A stretch of DNA of 64,000 bases, from contig NZ_JBAKFX010000005.1 of assembly GCF_037577855.1 (NCBI RefSeq), positions 62,001 through 126,000 of the forward strand. The letters are read 5' to 3'. The notes under the pieces are model-generated. The model ran no database searches. It saw only the letters and a list, made by a program, of their open reading frames with translations, and had not been told where the DNA came from. Each line of letters opens with the position of its first letter. Position 1 is the stretch's first letter. The stretch is from Dethiothermospora halolimnae (lineage in GTDB: Bacteria > Bacillota > Clostridia > Tissierellales > VENL01). The translations under genes and the position numbers were made by a program. This document shows positions 26,684 to 35,924 of this stretch, piece after piece.

Positions 26684-26708
26684 ATAATTTTACCTATCGT
26701 AAAATTAT
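26684..26708 (+). promoter_or_regulatory. Candidate operator/promoter of the surface-polymer operon
   Basis: A perfect inverted repeat, ATAATTTTAC-CTATC-GTAAAATTAT, overlaps a TATAAT (26683-26688) about 110 nt before the first gene. No good -35 is seen at 17 nt, consistent with a regulated promoter. The binding protein is unknown. Confidence 0.45.
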
Positions 26709-26795
26709 CTTTGTACAAATAGTAATAACTCAAAAATATATTCCATAAATATATATATGATTAATATTTTACTACATTTGTATAAGGAGTCTCCT

Positions 26796-27644
26796 ATGAA
26801 AAAAATAAACTTTAAAAAAACTCTAATTATAATGATTTTATTTTTTATATTATTTATATCCTATATGGAACTAAAAAATACTTTACGAAAAATAAAAATG
26901 TCTCAGCAGAAAAATAAAACTGTAAATATGATGAAAATTAATAATTCAAATATTATAACTAACCCTAATTCCAAAGAAGTTATTAACTCTAATACTCCAG
27001 AAAATTTAGATAATAAAAAACCTACTCTAAAGTGCTGGAAGGCTATAAAAAGAAAAGACAGTTATAATAATGAATTACAATTTTATTCTAAGTCTAATGT
27101 AATAATAGAAGATAACACTATTGAAATTACTTCAAAAAAAGAGACTAAAGGAAGCAAACTTTATACATCGGGGCTTGTGGAAAGTACTACTGCATATAAG
27201 TATGGTTATTTCAAGTTTAATATTGAAATTTCTAAAGGAAAAGGCCTTTTCCCAGCTATATGGTTTCTTCCTAATGATGGAAGCTCCCTTCCAGAAGTGG
27301 ATTTATTCGAAATGATAGGCAGCGAACCCCATATCTTTTATGGAGTAATCCACTTTACTGAGGATGATATTCAAGGGTCTGACCATTTTAAATATAAGGT
27401 TCCCATAAAGTCCCAATATTCCGTAGCTTTAAGTTGGGACCCAACATCTATCACTTGGTACATAGATGATAAAGAAGTTTATACTTCGAAAAAAGGAGTT
27501 CCTAATAAATACATGTATATAATAATAAATCAAGCTATTGGAGGAGTCTGGCCCGGAAATCCTGACAATGACACAGTTTTCCCCAATAAATTTAAAGTTA
27601 CTTCTACAAGTATAAAACCATTATTTAAAGAAAGTAGGTATTAA
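26796..27644 (+). CDS. Glycoside hydrolase family 16 protein, membrane-anchored
   Basis: 282 aa from the ATG at 26796, with AAGGAGTCTCCT upstream. An N-terminal membrane helix (LIIMILFFILFISYM) without a clear cleavage site suggests an outward-facing anchor, followed by an Asn-rich linker. The GH16 jelly-roll has the catalytic ExDxxE motif EVDLFE (167-172; nucleophile E167, acid/base E172), with GKGLFPAIWFLPNDG before it and VALSWDPTSITWYIDDKEV after it. GH16 enzymes cut beta-1,3, beta-1,4 or galactan backbones. As first gene of the polymer operon it probably trims or releases the polysaccharide made by the next gene. Confidence 0.9.
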   Translation: MKKINFKKTLIIMILFFILFISYMELKNTLRKIKMSQQKNKTVNMMKINNSNIITNPNSKEVINSNTPENLDNKKPTLKCWKAIKRKDSYNNELQFYSKSNVIIEDNTIEITSKKETKGSKLYTSGLVESTTAYKYGYFKFNIEISKGKGLFPAIWFLPNDGSSLPEVDLFEMIGSEPHIFYGVIHFTEDDIQGSDHFKYKVPIKSQYSVALSWDPTSITWYIDDKEVYTSKKGVPNKYMYIIINQAIGGVWPGNPDNDTVFPNKFKVTSTSIKPLFKESRY

Positions 27645-27647
27645 ACT

Positions 27648-28934
27648 ATGCTATTTTATTTAATTATTTTTACAAGTACATTCTTTTCTATATACCACCT
27701 AATAAGCTCCTGTAAATTTAAAAATTTTGATATTTTACATAGTACTGAACAAAAAAGTATCTCTGTTTTAATACCTTGTTATAATGAGGAACTTATATTA
27801 AAGCATACATTAAATGGTTTAATGGAAATTAACTATGATGATCTAGAAATAATCTTTATTAACGATGGTTCAGAAGATAACACCTTCAATATATTATGTG
27901 ATTCACTAAATTTATCTTTATTAGAAATTAATGGGTCATGTTTGTTGTCTAATGAAATAAAAGGAATATATAAATCAAATACCTATCCCTTTATCTATAT
28001 GATCGATAAAGTAAATAGTGGAAAAGCTAATAGTTTAAATATAGGCACATCTTATTCTACAAAAGAGCTTATTGTAACTATGGATGCCGATTGTGTCTTG
28101 GAAAAAAACGCTTTAATAAGCATGAACAAAGTATTTGATGATCCAAATGTGATTGCATCAGGGGGAGTTGTTCATATTATGCAGTTATCTAAACTAGATA
28201 CTAAACTAAAAAAAGTAGTCTTAATGCAAGCTTTGGATTACATAAAAGGCTTTTATATATATAAATCATCCCTTGCCTATAATAATGCCCTAAGTATAAT
28301 TTCAGGTGCCTTTGGTGTATTTAAAAAAAGTGTGATTTTAGAAGTAGGTGGCTTTAAAAAAGGTTTAGGAGAAGACATTGATATAACTTTAAAGTTTCAA
28401 GAATATGCAAAAGAACATAATAAAAAATTAATTTTTAATAAAAATGCCATTTGTTATACTGAATGTCCTGAAAACCTAAGTGAACTAACTAAACAACGAA
28501 TTCGGTGGCAAAAAGGTTTTATTGATGCTATTTTTAGTAATAGTAATTTTTTATTTAAAAATATTTTTAAAACTAATGTATGCTTTTATATTATTATAGA
28601 TGCTTTATTAAGTAATTCTATTGCCACTATAGTATTTATATTTAATATTATTTTAATATTTGCAAAGCTAGCATATGGTTATCCCCTACATACAATTTAT
28701 TATTACTTAAGTACTGTAATATTTAATATATTCTCTTCTGTCATAGCTATTAGGGCCGCACAGAAAAATGTACCAACTTTAAAAACTAAAAAACTCTATT
28801 TTATGATTATATTAGATATATTCTTTTTTCAAATCCTAAGGATATTCTATTTTATAAATGGGACAATTACCTATTTCTTTAATAATACAAGTTGGAATAA
28901 AGTCACTAGAACAAATAATTGTTATAAATTATAG
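27648..28934 (+). CDS. Processive family 2 glycosyltransferase (PgaC/cellulose-synthase-like)
   Basis: 428 aa. An N-terminal helix, a cytosolic GT2 domain and four C-terminal membrane helices are seen. The catalytic parts are complete: VLIPCYNEE (40-48), DGS (73-75), DADC (146-149), GED (241-243) and QRIRW (283-287), the QxxRW signature of processive synthases. It would polymerise a nucleotide sugar at the inner membrane face and pass the chain outward. Sequence alone does not decide between poly-N-acetylglucosamine and a glucan; the GH16 neighbour hints at a beta-glucan. It starts 3 nt after the GH16 stop. Confidence 0.9.
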   Translation: MLFYLIIFTSTFFSIYHLISSCKFKNFDILHSTEQKSISVLIPCYNEELILKHTLNGLMEINYDDLEIIFINDGSEDNTFNILCDSLNLSLLEINGSCLLSNEIKGIYKSNTYPFIYMIDKVNSGKANSLNIGTSYSTKELIVTMDADCVLEKNALISMNKVFDDPNVIASGGVVHIMQLSKLDTKLKKVVLMQALDYIKGFYIYKSSLAYNNALSIISGAFGVFKKSVILEVGGFKKGLGEDIDITLKFQEYAKEHNKKLIFNKNAICYTECPENLSELTKQRIRWQKGFIDAIFSNSNFLFKNIFKTNVCFYIIIDALLSNSIATIVFIFNIILIFAKLAYGYPLHTIYYYLSTVIFNIFSSVIAIRAAQKNVPTLKTKKLYFMIILDIFFFQILRIFYFINGTITYFFNNTSWNKVTRTNNCYKL

Positions 28935-28952
28935 TATTTCGGAGGATTAGAA

Positions 28953-29651
28953 ATGAAAAATGAGAAAAAAGTATTTAGACATGAAATAAAATATTTCATT
29001 AATAAAAAACAAATCTCTGAATTAAGATTATTTTTAAAAGAATACATGCAAATAGATAGCCATTGTAAAGAAAAAGGTTTCTATTGGATTAGAAGTCTTT
29101 ATTTTGACACTATGGACAATGGAGCCTATTATGAAAAAATCATAGGTCATAATATTAGAAAAAAAATAAGACTACGTTCATATGACACAAATTCATCTAC
29201 TGTAAAACTAGAAATTAAAAATAAATATGATAATTACATTTTAAAAGAAACTGCCTCTATATCTAAAGAAGATGCTTGTAACCTTATTAAGGGCAGTTCT
29301 TTTCCCTTACTTAAATATAATGAAACTATAACAAATAAAGTATTTTTCTTTATGCATAGAAATTTTTATAATCCTAAAGTTATTATAGATTATGATAGAG
29401 AGGCTTATATATATCCTTTTGAAAATATTAGAATTACTTTAGATAAAAATCTTTATGCATCATTTAGCTCCTATGATTTTTTCAAAAAAGATATACAAAT
29501 GTTTCCAATGTTTAACAACCCCATATCTATATTAGAAGTTAAATACAACAATATACTACCTATATCTTTACAGAAAGTATTATCCAACTTTGAAATTCAA
29601 AGATCCCAAATAAGTAAATATTGTCTAGGACGAAACATATTAAAAAAATAA
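28953..29651 (+). CDS. VTC-domain (polyphosphate polymerase-like) protein
   Basis: 232 aa. The VTC tunnel fold is recognised by FRHEIKYFINKKQ, YWIRSLYFDTMDNGAYYEKI, RKKIRLRSYD and KLEIKNKYDNYILKE, which supply basic and acidic residues lining the triphosphate tunnel, and by late VIIDYDREAY and ILEVKYN. In yeast the VTC domain makes polyphosphate. In bacteria, VTC genes next to DUF4956 and CotH genes are common and their products are not settled. TCGGAGGATTAGAA gives a strong start. Middle gene of the operon. Confidence 0.9.
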   Translation: MKNEKKVFRHEIKYFINKKQISELRLFLKEYMQIDSHCKEKGFYWIRSLYFDTMDNGAYYEKIIGHNIRKKIRLRSYDTNSSTVKLEIKNKYDNYILKETASISKEDACNLIKGSSFPLLKYNETITNKVFFFMHRNFYNPKVIIDYDREAYIYPFENIRITLDKNLYASFSSYDFFKKDIQMFPMFNNPISILEVKYNNILPISLQKVLSNFEIQRSQISKYCLGRNILKK

Positions 29652-29667
29652 AAAGGAGAGAACTATT

Positions 29668-30345
29668 ATGAATAGTTTAATTGAGCAAGAAAGTTTATTT
29701 ACCTTACTTAACGGCACAAACTCTTTTACTATTAACAATATTATTTTTAATATAGTAATCACTACTATATTGGCTTTATTTATATATTTCGTATATAAAA
29801 AGACTTTTTCTGGTGTTACCTATTCACAGAATTTTAATATAACAATAGTTATGGTTTGTATAATAACTGCCATTATTATGATGTTAATAGAAAATAACTT
29901 AGCCCTATCTCTAGGTATGGTTGGTTCCCTTTCTATTATACGTTTCCGTACTGCTATTAAAGAGCCTAGAGATATTGGTTTCCTGTTTTGGGCTATTGCA
30001 GTTGGTTTATCAGCTGGAACTCATAAATTTATTATAGCTATTATTGGAAGTATAATTTTGGCCCTCCTGTTATTAATATTTAATAAAACTATTTACTTTG
30101 ATTATTGTTATTTATTAATATTAAGGGGAAGTAATATTGAATCTAAAGATGTATCAGATATATTAGGGGAATATAAAATACCTTCCAAATTACGTATGAA
30201 AATGACCAAAGATTTTTTTGTGGAAATAACTTATGAAATAAAATTGAAATCAATCGAAGAAGATTTATTAATAAAATCTCTTAAGTCAATTGAAAATATA
30301 GAAGAAGTTCATATTGTATCCTATAACGGAGAAGTAAGTGGATAA
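29668..30345 (+). CDS. DUF4956 membrane protein
   Basis: 225 aa. Three to four N-terminal membrane helices end in the DUF4956 signature SLGMVGSLSIIRFRTAIKEPRDIGFLFWAIAVGLSAG, followed by a cytosolic C-terminal domain with a ferredoxin-like look (KSIENIEEVHIVSYNGE). DUF4956 genes regularly sit beside VTC and CotH genes. A role as a membrane partner of the VTC protein is inferred from this conserved neighbourhood. AAGGAGAGAACTATT supports the start. Confidence 0.9.
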   Translation: MNSLIEQESLFTLLNGTNSFTINNIIFNIVITTILALFIYFVYKKTFSGVTYSQNFNITIVMVCIITAIIMMLIENNLALSLGMVGSLSIIRFRTAIKEPRDIGFLFWAIAVGLSAGTHKFIIAIIGSIILALLLLIFNKTIYFDYCYLLILRGSNIESKDVSDILGEYKIPSKLRMKMTKDFFVEITYEIKLKSIEEDLLIKSLKSIENIEEVHIVSYNGEVSG

Positions 30346-30368
30346 TTTTAGTTTAAGAGGGTGAAATA

Positions 30369-32789
30369 ATGAAAAAGGTAAAATCTCCAAGAATTATATT
30401 CTTATTTTTATGTATATCTATTATTTTTTACTTAGGATTTAAAAAACATATATTTACATTTAATAATATAAAGGAATCTCCAAAGTATAGTTTAGTTATT
30501 AATGAAGTAATGATAAATAACAGAAATAGTATAAGAGATGAAGAGGGAGATTTTGAGGGGTGGATTGAAATTTACAACAAAGGAAACAATCCAATAAATC
30601 TAGATGGTTTTGGACTATCAAATGACCCCACCCAGCCTTTTTTATGAAGATTTCCTAACAAAGTAATAAATCCCAAGTCTTTTTGCTTAGTTTGGGCATC
30701 GGCAAAAAATATAAGTAAAAAAGATATGTCCTTACATACTAATTTTAAATTGAAAAATAGTGATAGTGTAATAGTTCTTACAGACCCCACTAATCATTGG
30801 AGCCATATATTCCTTCTTAAAACTATGATAGATAATATCTCCTATGGAAGAAAACCTGACGGAAGTTTAAAACTATATAGATTCGATGAAGGTACTCCAA
30901 ATAAGACTAATATAATTGAACCTTTAGTAAAAAACTTTTGGGACGAAAGATTATTTCCTCCTGAGTTTTCCCATAACAGCGGTTTTTATAAAAATAGCTT
31001 TAGTTTAATTTTAAAAACAAAGGATTCTAGTGCTAAAATTTATTATACTTTAAATGGTTCCATTCCTACAAAAAATTCAAATATATATACTAAACCTATA
31101 TTAATTCCATCAAAGGATAACTCAGCTACTATAGTCAGAGCAAGAATTTACAAAAAAGGTTATCCTAAGAGTAAAGTTATAACCCATAGCTATTTTATTA
31201 ATAAAAATATTTATAACAAATACAATACTCCTATTGTTTCTTTAGTAACAGACCCCAAAAATCTATTTAGCTACGAAAAAGGAATTTATGTTCTAGGAAA
31301 AACTTTTTATAAATGGAGAGTTAACAATCTAAATGAAAATATAGATCAAACCTCACCTGCTAATTATAACCAAAGAGGTAAAAACTGGGAGAGACAAGGA
31401 GTTATAAATCTCTTTGATGAAAAGGGAAATTTAAAATTAAGTCAGAATATAGGTGTTAGAATTCATGGAGGATATTCAAGGTTTAATAAACTAAAATCTT
31501 TATCATTATCTGCTGATAAAAACTATGATGATACAGATTATTTTAATTATAATTTTTTTGATAAAGGATGTAGAAATAAGATTAACAATAGTCAAATTAC
31601 TCAGTTCTCAAAAATACTTCTTAGAACCTCTGCTACTGATAGTAAGCACTCTTTATATAGAGATGTTCTTACTCAAAGTTTAATACAACCAGTCCAACTA
31701 CTTGACACCCAAAATTCTAACCCTTGTATAGTATATATAAACGGAAAATACTATGGGATTCATAATATTAGAGAAACCTATGATAGTAATTATATCAATA
31801 GTTACTACAATATAGATAACGATAATATAGTCATAATAAAAAACCCCACCGGTGGAACAGCTGTTGAAGTAGAAGAAGGCTTTCCAGGAGATGAAATGCA
31901 TTATAATCGATTAATTAATTATATAAAAAAATATGATCTAAAAGTTGATAGCAATTATAACTTTGTAAAATCCCAAATCGATATAAATAATTTTATAGAA
32001 TATAATATTTTACAAATTTATTGTGATAATAGAGATTGGCCTGGTAATAATGTTCGTATATGGCGTAAAAGAACTCCCATTTACGAACCTAATAGCTCCT
32101 ATGGTCATGACGGACGTTGGAGATGGCTTGTATTTGATTTAGACTATGGTTTCGGTCTATTTATAGGTGATAAAGCAGCTACAAATAATTCACTAGAAAG
32201 AGCTACTGAAGAGAATGGACCTGATTGGCCTAATCCTCCATGGTCTACTCTGTTATTAAGAAATCTACTTAAAAATAGTGAATTTAAAAATCAATTTATT
32301 AATACCTTTGCAGATAGATTAAATACTGTTTATTCCACTGAAGTTGTATTAGATAAAATTGAGAAGCTACAGAAAATTTATTATCCTAATATACAAACTC
32401 ATATTAACAAGTGGGACCTGCATAATAAAACTATTGAAAACTGGAAAAAAGAAATAGAAGTTTTAAAAAGTTTTGCTATTAAAAGACCTCACTATATGAG
32501 AAAATTTATTATTGAATATTTCCATTTAAAAGATTTGTGTAATATAACTATTAATATGAGTGAAGGTGGTTTTATAAAAGTTAATTCTCTAGAGATAAGA
32601 AAGAGTAATATTCCATGGAAAGGTACTTATTTTAAAGATATTCCTATAACCCTAGAGGCTATACCAGATCCAGGTTTTACATTTGTGGGCTGGGAAGGTA
32701 ATAAAGATTACCAGAATAAAAGTCCTAAGATACATTTATCAGAAACTTATAATTTAAAAGCAACTTTCAAGAGGTTAAAAAATGATTAG
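30369..32789 (+). pseudogene. CotH-family kinase-like surface protein, interrupted by in-frame TGA (codon 93)
   Basis: The frame runs from ATG 30369 (AGAGGGTGAAATA upstream) to 32789 as 806 codons with one interruption, TGA at 30645-30647. Before it, a membrane anchor and the start of a lamin-tail domain are read (LVINEVMINNR...DLEGWIEI-type residues, then GLSNDPTQPFL). After it, the same domain continues in the same frame (RFPNKVINPKSFCLVWAS), where lamin-tail domains have a Trp before the FP pair. Then follow a CHB_HEX_C-like domain (codons about 195-275; KIYYTLNGSIPT), the CotH kinase domain (PIVSLVTDPKNLF, YYGIHNIRE, VFDLDYGFG) and a C-terminal repeat-like domain. Nonsense mutation, readthrough or sequencing error are possible. 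An intact shorter frame runs from 30726. Confidence 0.75.
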
Positions 32790-32808
32790 TCTAACTCAAG
32801 ACTAGGGG

Positions 32809-33636
32809 ATGATTTTTATTAAACTAAATAAAAAAATAATTATATTATCTTTAATTATAACTATATTTATGTATCCTAAAACAATAGTTACAGTGATAAA
32901 TATGGGAAAAGATGTTTATATAGCAAGGAAACTTAGTATCTATAAAACAAAACCTAAAAGTCCAACTACCATTAGCAATGATAAAGCTAAAATTATCTTT
33001 ATGTTTGATGGTGGTCATAAAAGTATTTATAGAGATGTTTATAAAATAATGAATAAATATAATTATAAAGGTAACATACCAATTATTCCATCTATGATTG
33101 ATGATAAAGAGCATTTGTCTTATCAACAACTCTCATCATTATATCTGGAAGGTTGGAATTTATTAAACCAGTCATATTATCATAAAAAAAATATGTACGA
33201 TAAATGTAATGAACTTCTTTTAGATTTTGATAAAGGAAAGCAATGGATGGACAATAGATACCTCGGTAAATTTAGTGACATGATAGTAGTACCTTATGGA
33301 GAAATTAATCCTTACCTTATTTACCAACTTAAAAATTCTGGATATAGTAATATCAGAACATCAGATAATATAATTGTTCTAAATAGTAGAAAAATTCAAT
33401 ATTTACCAGTAACTACTATACACTTATTGTCAAGTCTAACCGTTAATGAAGTAAAAGATAAACTCTTAGAAGATTATAGTAAGAATAATATCTTTATTCT
33501 TGTTCTGAATAAAATTAAATATAATAATGATGAATATTACTTAAGCTATAGTAAAAAAGATTTTCAAAGTATTATTAAATTTATATATGAAAATAATGAT
33601 AAATTTCAAGTTATAACTTACTCTCAATTATTCTAA
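32809..33636 (+). CDS. Polysaccharide-deacetylase-like protein with degenerate active site
   Basis: 275 aa. A membrane helix (IIILSLIITIFMYP) is followed by a NodB-like beta/alpha-barrel. The first catalytic motif, normally FDDGxxS, reads FMFDGGHKSIY: one Asp is lost. The HSxxH zinc motif reads NQSYYH, so at most one His remains. Later landmarks (VVPYGEINPYLIYQLKNSGYS, FILVLNK, FQVITYSQL) keep the family order. It is probably a polymer-binding or regulatory pseudo-enzyme of the operon. The start at 32809 has an AGGGG placed very close, so the exact start is uncertain. Confidence 0.6.
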   Translation: MIFIKLNKKIIILSLIITIFMYPKTIVTVINMGKDVYIARKLSIYKTKPKSPTTISNDKAKIIFMFDGGHKSIYRDVYKIMNKYNYKGNIPIIPSMIDDKEHLSYQQLSSLYLEGWNLLNQSYYHKKNMYDKCNELLLDFDKGKQWMDNRYLGKFSDMIVVPYGEINPYLIYQLKNSGYSNIRTSDNIIVLNSRKIQYLPVTTIHLLSSLTVNEVKDKLLEDYSKNNIFILVLNKIKYNNDEYYLSYSKKDFQSIIKFIYENNDKFQVITYSQLF

Positions 33637-33701
33637 AAGACAGGCAAACATTTTTATACTATACAGTGTAACTTATTGATTTTATAATTTATTCTTAGTA
33701 T

Positions 33702-33739
33702 AAAAAACTGTTTAGGAATATATTCCTAAACAGTTTTTT
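33702..33739. terminator. Bidirectional terminator between polymer operon and htpG
   Basis: A perfect 17-bp stem, AAAAAACTGTTTAGGAA and its complement around TATA, with T-runs on both strands. It lies between two converging units. Confidence 0.9.
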
Positions 33740-33768
33740 ATTATATTGTAAAATAATGTATATAAACT

Positions 33769-35646
33769 TTATTTCATAATTTTAGAGATATTATTTGAAA
33801 ACTCTATAGGATCATCTATTGGTAACCCTTCAATTAATAATGCCTGATTATACAATAAGTCTGTATATAATTTAAGTTTGTCATTATCCTTTTCATAGGC
33901 ATCCTTTAATGAATTAAACACCTCATGATTAACGTTTATTTCTAATATTTTATCGGCTTGAACTTCTTGATTATTGGGCATTGATTTTAATATTTTTTCC
34001 ATTTCTATGGATACCTCTCCATCATTAGCCAAACACACAAGGTGATTTTTTAATCTTTTTGATGCTCTAACCTCTTTTACTTTACCATCTAGTATATTCT
34101 TCATTTTTTCAAATAATTCTTTACTCTCTTTATCTTTACCCTCAGAGCTATTTTCGTTTTCTTCAGAGTCTATACCTAAATCTCCACTAGATACGGACTT
34201 AAATTCTTTGTCTTTATAGGACATTAACATTTTTATAGTAAACTCATCTATTTCATCAGTAAAGTATAGTATTTCATATCCTTTTTCCGATACCATTTCA
34301 GTTTGAGGTAATTTTTCAATTCTTTCCTTTGACTCCCCTGAAGCATAATAGATGTACTTTTGATCTTCAGCCATCCTTGAAACATATTCATCTAGAGTTA
34401 CCATTTTTTCTTCTTTAGAAGAATAATACATTAATAGGTCTTTTAAGAAATCTTTATTTGCCCCAAATTCTTCATATACACCATATTTTATCTGTCTACC
34501 AAAGGATTTATAGAACTTCTCATATTTATCCCTTTCATTTTTTAGCATTTTTTCTAATTGGCTCTTAATTTTTTTCTTAATATTTTTAGCTATAACTTTT
34601 AACTGTCTATCATGTTGCAGCATTTCTCTAGATATATTAAGGGATAAATCTTCAGAATCCACCATCCCCTTAACAAAACTAAAGTAATCAGGAAGAAGAT
34701 CTTGACATTTATTCATTATTAATACTCCATTTGAATATAGCTCTAGACCCTTTTCATACTCCTTTGTATAATAATCAAATGGGATATTTTCAGGAATGAA
34801 TAATATAGAATTATATCTTACAAGACCATCAGCTTTAATATGTATATGCTTTAATGGTTTATCAAATCCATAGTGCTTTTCGGCATAGAAATTTTCATAG
34901 TCTTCATCAGTAAGTTGTGATTTATTCTTTTTCCATATTGGGACCATACTATTTATAACTTTCTCTTCAGTTACATCTTCATACTCATCTTCTGCTCCCT
35001 CTTTAAGTTTGCTTTCAGTTATATCCATTTTGATTGGATAACTAATGAAGTCAGAGTATTTTTTTATAATGGATTTTAGTTTATATTCCTCTAGATACTC
35101 ATCATAATTCTCATCTTCTGTATTTTCTTTTATTTTTAATATAATATCTGTTCCAAAGGAATCCTTATCACACTCTTTAATAGTATATCCTTCTGCCCCT
35201 TCTGAATGCCATCTATACCCTTTGTCACTGCCAAAAGGTCTAGTTATAACAGTTACATCTTCAGACACCATAAATGCGGAGTAAAAACCAACACCAAATT
35301 GTCCTATGATATCATGGCCATCTTTCATCTCATTTTCACTTTTAAATGCTAAAGACCCACTTTTAGCAATAGTTCCTAGATTATTTTCAAGTTCCTCTTT
35401 TGTCATACCTATCCCTGTATCAGAGACCTTTAATATTCTTTTTTCTTTGTTTGGTGTTACTTTTATATAATAATTTTCTTTATTAAACGTTAATGAATCA
35501 TCAGTCAACTCTTTATAATACATTTTATCCATGGCATCACTGGCATTGGAAATTAACTCCCTTAAAAAAATCTCCTTATGGGTATAAATAGAATTAATCA
35601 TCATATCCAATAATCGTTTTGATTCTGTCTTAAATTCTTTTTTCAT
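33769..35646 (-). CDS. htpG: Molecular chaperone HtpG (Hsp90)
   Basis: 625 aa, full length. GHKL ATPase motifs are intact: ELISNASDAMDKM (Mg/ATP Asn), VSDTGIGMT, the lid with GTIAKSG, and GQFGVGFYSAFMV. The middle domain has DSEDLSLNISREMLQ with the catalytic Arg region. A short acidic stretch (DSEENENSSEGKDKES) precedes the C-terminal dimer domain. It is a cytosolic ATP-dependent chaperone. GAAGGGAGAGAAACGC precedes the ATG. A CIRCE operator 121 nt upstream, just downstream of a consensus promoter, predicts HrcA control. Confidence 0.97.
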   Translation of the reverse strand: MKKEFKTESKRLLDMMINSIYTHKEIFLRELISNASDAMDKMYYKELTDDSLTFNKENYYIKVTPNKEKRILKVSDTGIGMTKEELENNLGTIAKSGSLAFKSENEMKDGHDIIGQFGVGFYSAFMVSEDVTVITRPFGSDKGYRWHSEGAEGYTIKECDKDSFGTDIILKIKENTEDENYDEYLEEYKLKSIIKKYSDFISYPIKMDITESKLKEGAEDEYEDVTEEKVINSMVPIWKKNKSQLTDEDYENFYAEKHYGFDKPLKHIHIKADGLVRYNSILFIPENIPFDYYTKEYEKGLELYSNGVLIMNKCQDLLPDYFSFVKGMVDSEDLSLNISREMLQHDRQLKVIAKNIKKKIKSQLEKMLKNERDKYEKFYKSFGRQIKYGVYEEFGANKDFLKDLLMYYSSKEEKMVTLDEYVSRMAEDQKYIYYASGESKERIEKLPQTEMVSEKGYEILYFTDEIDEFTIKMLMSYKDKEFKSVSSGDLGIDSEENENSSEGKDKESKELFEKMKNILDGKVKEVRASKRLKNHLVCLANDGEVSIEMEKILKSMPNNQEVQADKILEINVNHEVFNSLKDAYEKDNDKLKLYTDLLYNQALLIEGLPIDDPIEFSNNISKIMK

Positions 35647-35673
35647 TGCGTTTCTCTCCCTTCATAAAATTGG

Positions 35674-35754
35674 GGAATGAATTCCCCTCTACATTACCGA
35701 GGTTTATCCCCTATGATTAGATATAAGTAGCTTCGAATTCATTCGAAGGTTACC
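35674..35754. repeat. Dispersed palindromic element with CTTCGA/TCGAAG arms, copy 2
   Basis: Shares with 4892-4973 the sequence GAATGAATTCCCCTCTACAT (one base different), AGGTTTAT and the AAGTAGCTTCGAA hairpin. It lies in the htpG leader, between the CIRCE site and the start codon, so it would be part of the htpG transcript. Confidence 0.6.
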
Positions 35755-35766
35755 TAAAAAAAATAG

Positions 35767-35793
35767 TTAGCACTCTATAATAATGAGTGCTAA
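35767..35793 (-). promoter_or_regulatory. CIRCE operator (HrcA binding site) of htpG
   Basis: Perfect consensus TTAGCACTC-N9-GAGTGCTAA. It overlaps the predicted transcription start of htpG, just downstream of the -10 box, the usual place for HrcA repression. Confidence 0.95.
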
Positions 35794-35795
35794 TT

Positions 35796-35826
35796 ATTAT
35801 ATAACACATTATTATTCCTATGTCAA
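35796..35826 (-). promoter_or_regulatory. Sigma-A-type promoter of htpG
   Basis: On the minus strand, -35 TTGACA (35826-35821) is followed after 17 nt by TATATA or after 19 nt by TATAAT (35801-35796). The CIRCE site starts 3 nt further downstream. Confidence 0.8.
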
Positions 35827-35924
35827 TAAATTCAATTTTTTTATTACCCTTACGTGATTCATTTAGTATTATAATCTCAATTTATGAAAGAATATAGATA
35901 ACATTATAGAAAGGAGGTTTTTCA

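Noticed and set aside
30369..30726. Frameshift as cause of the split CotH gene
   Set aside because: The two parts are in the same frame (357 nt apart, divisible by 3), and lamin-tail residues continue without a gap across the TGA, so it is a nonsense codon, not a frameshift.
30572..30790. Minus-strand frame across the interrupted part of the CotH gene
   Set aside because: It is the antisense of conserved lamin-tail coding sequence and has no ribosome site.
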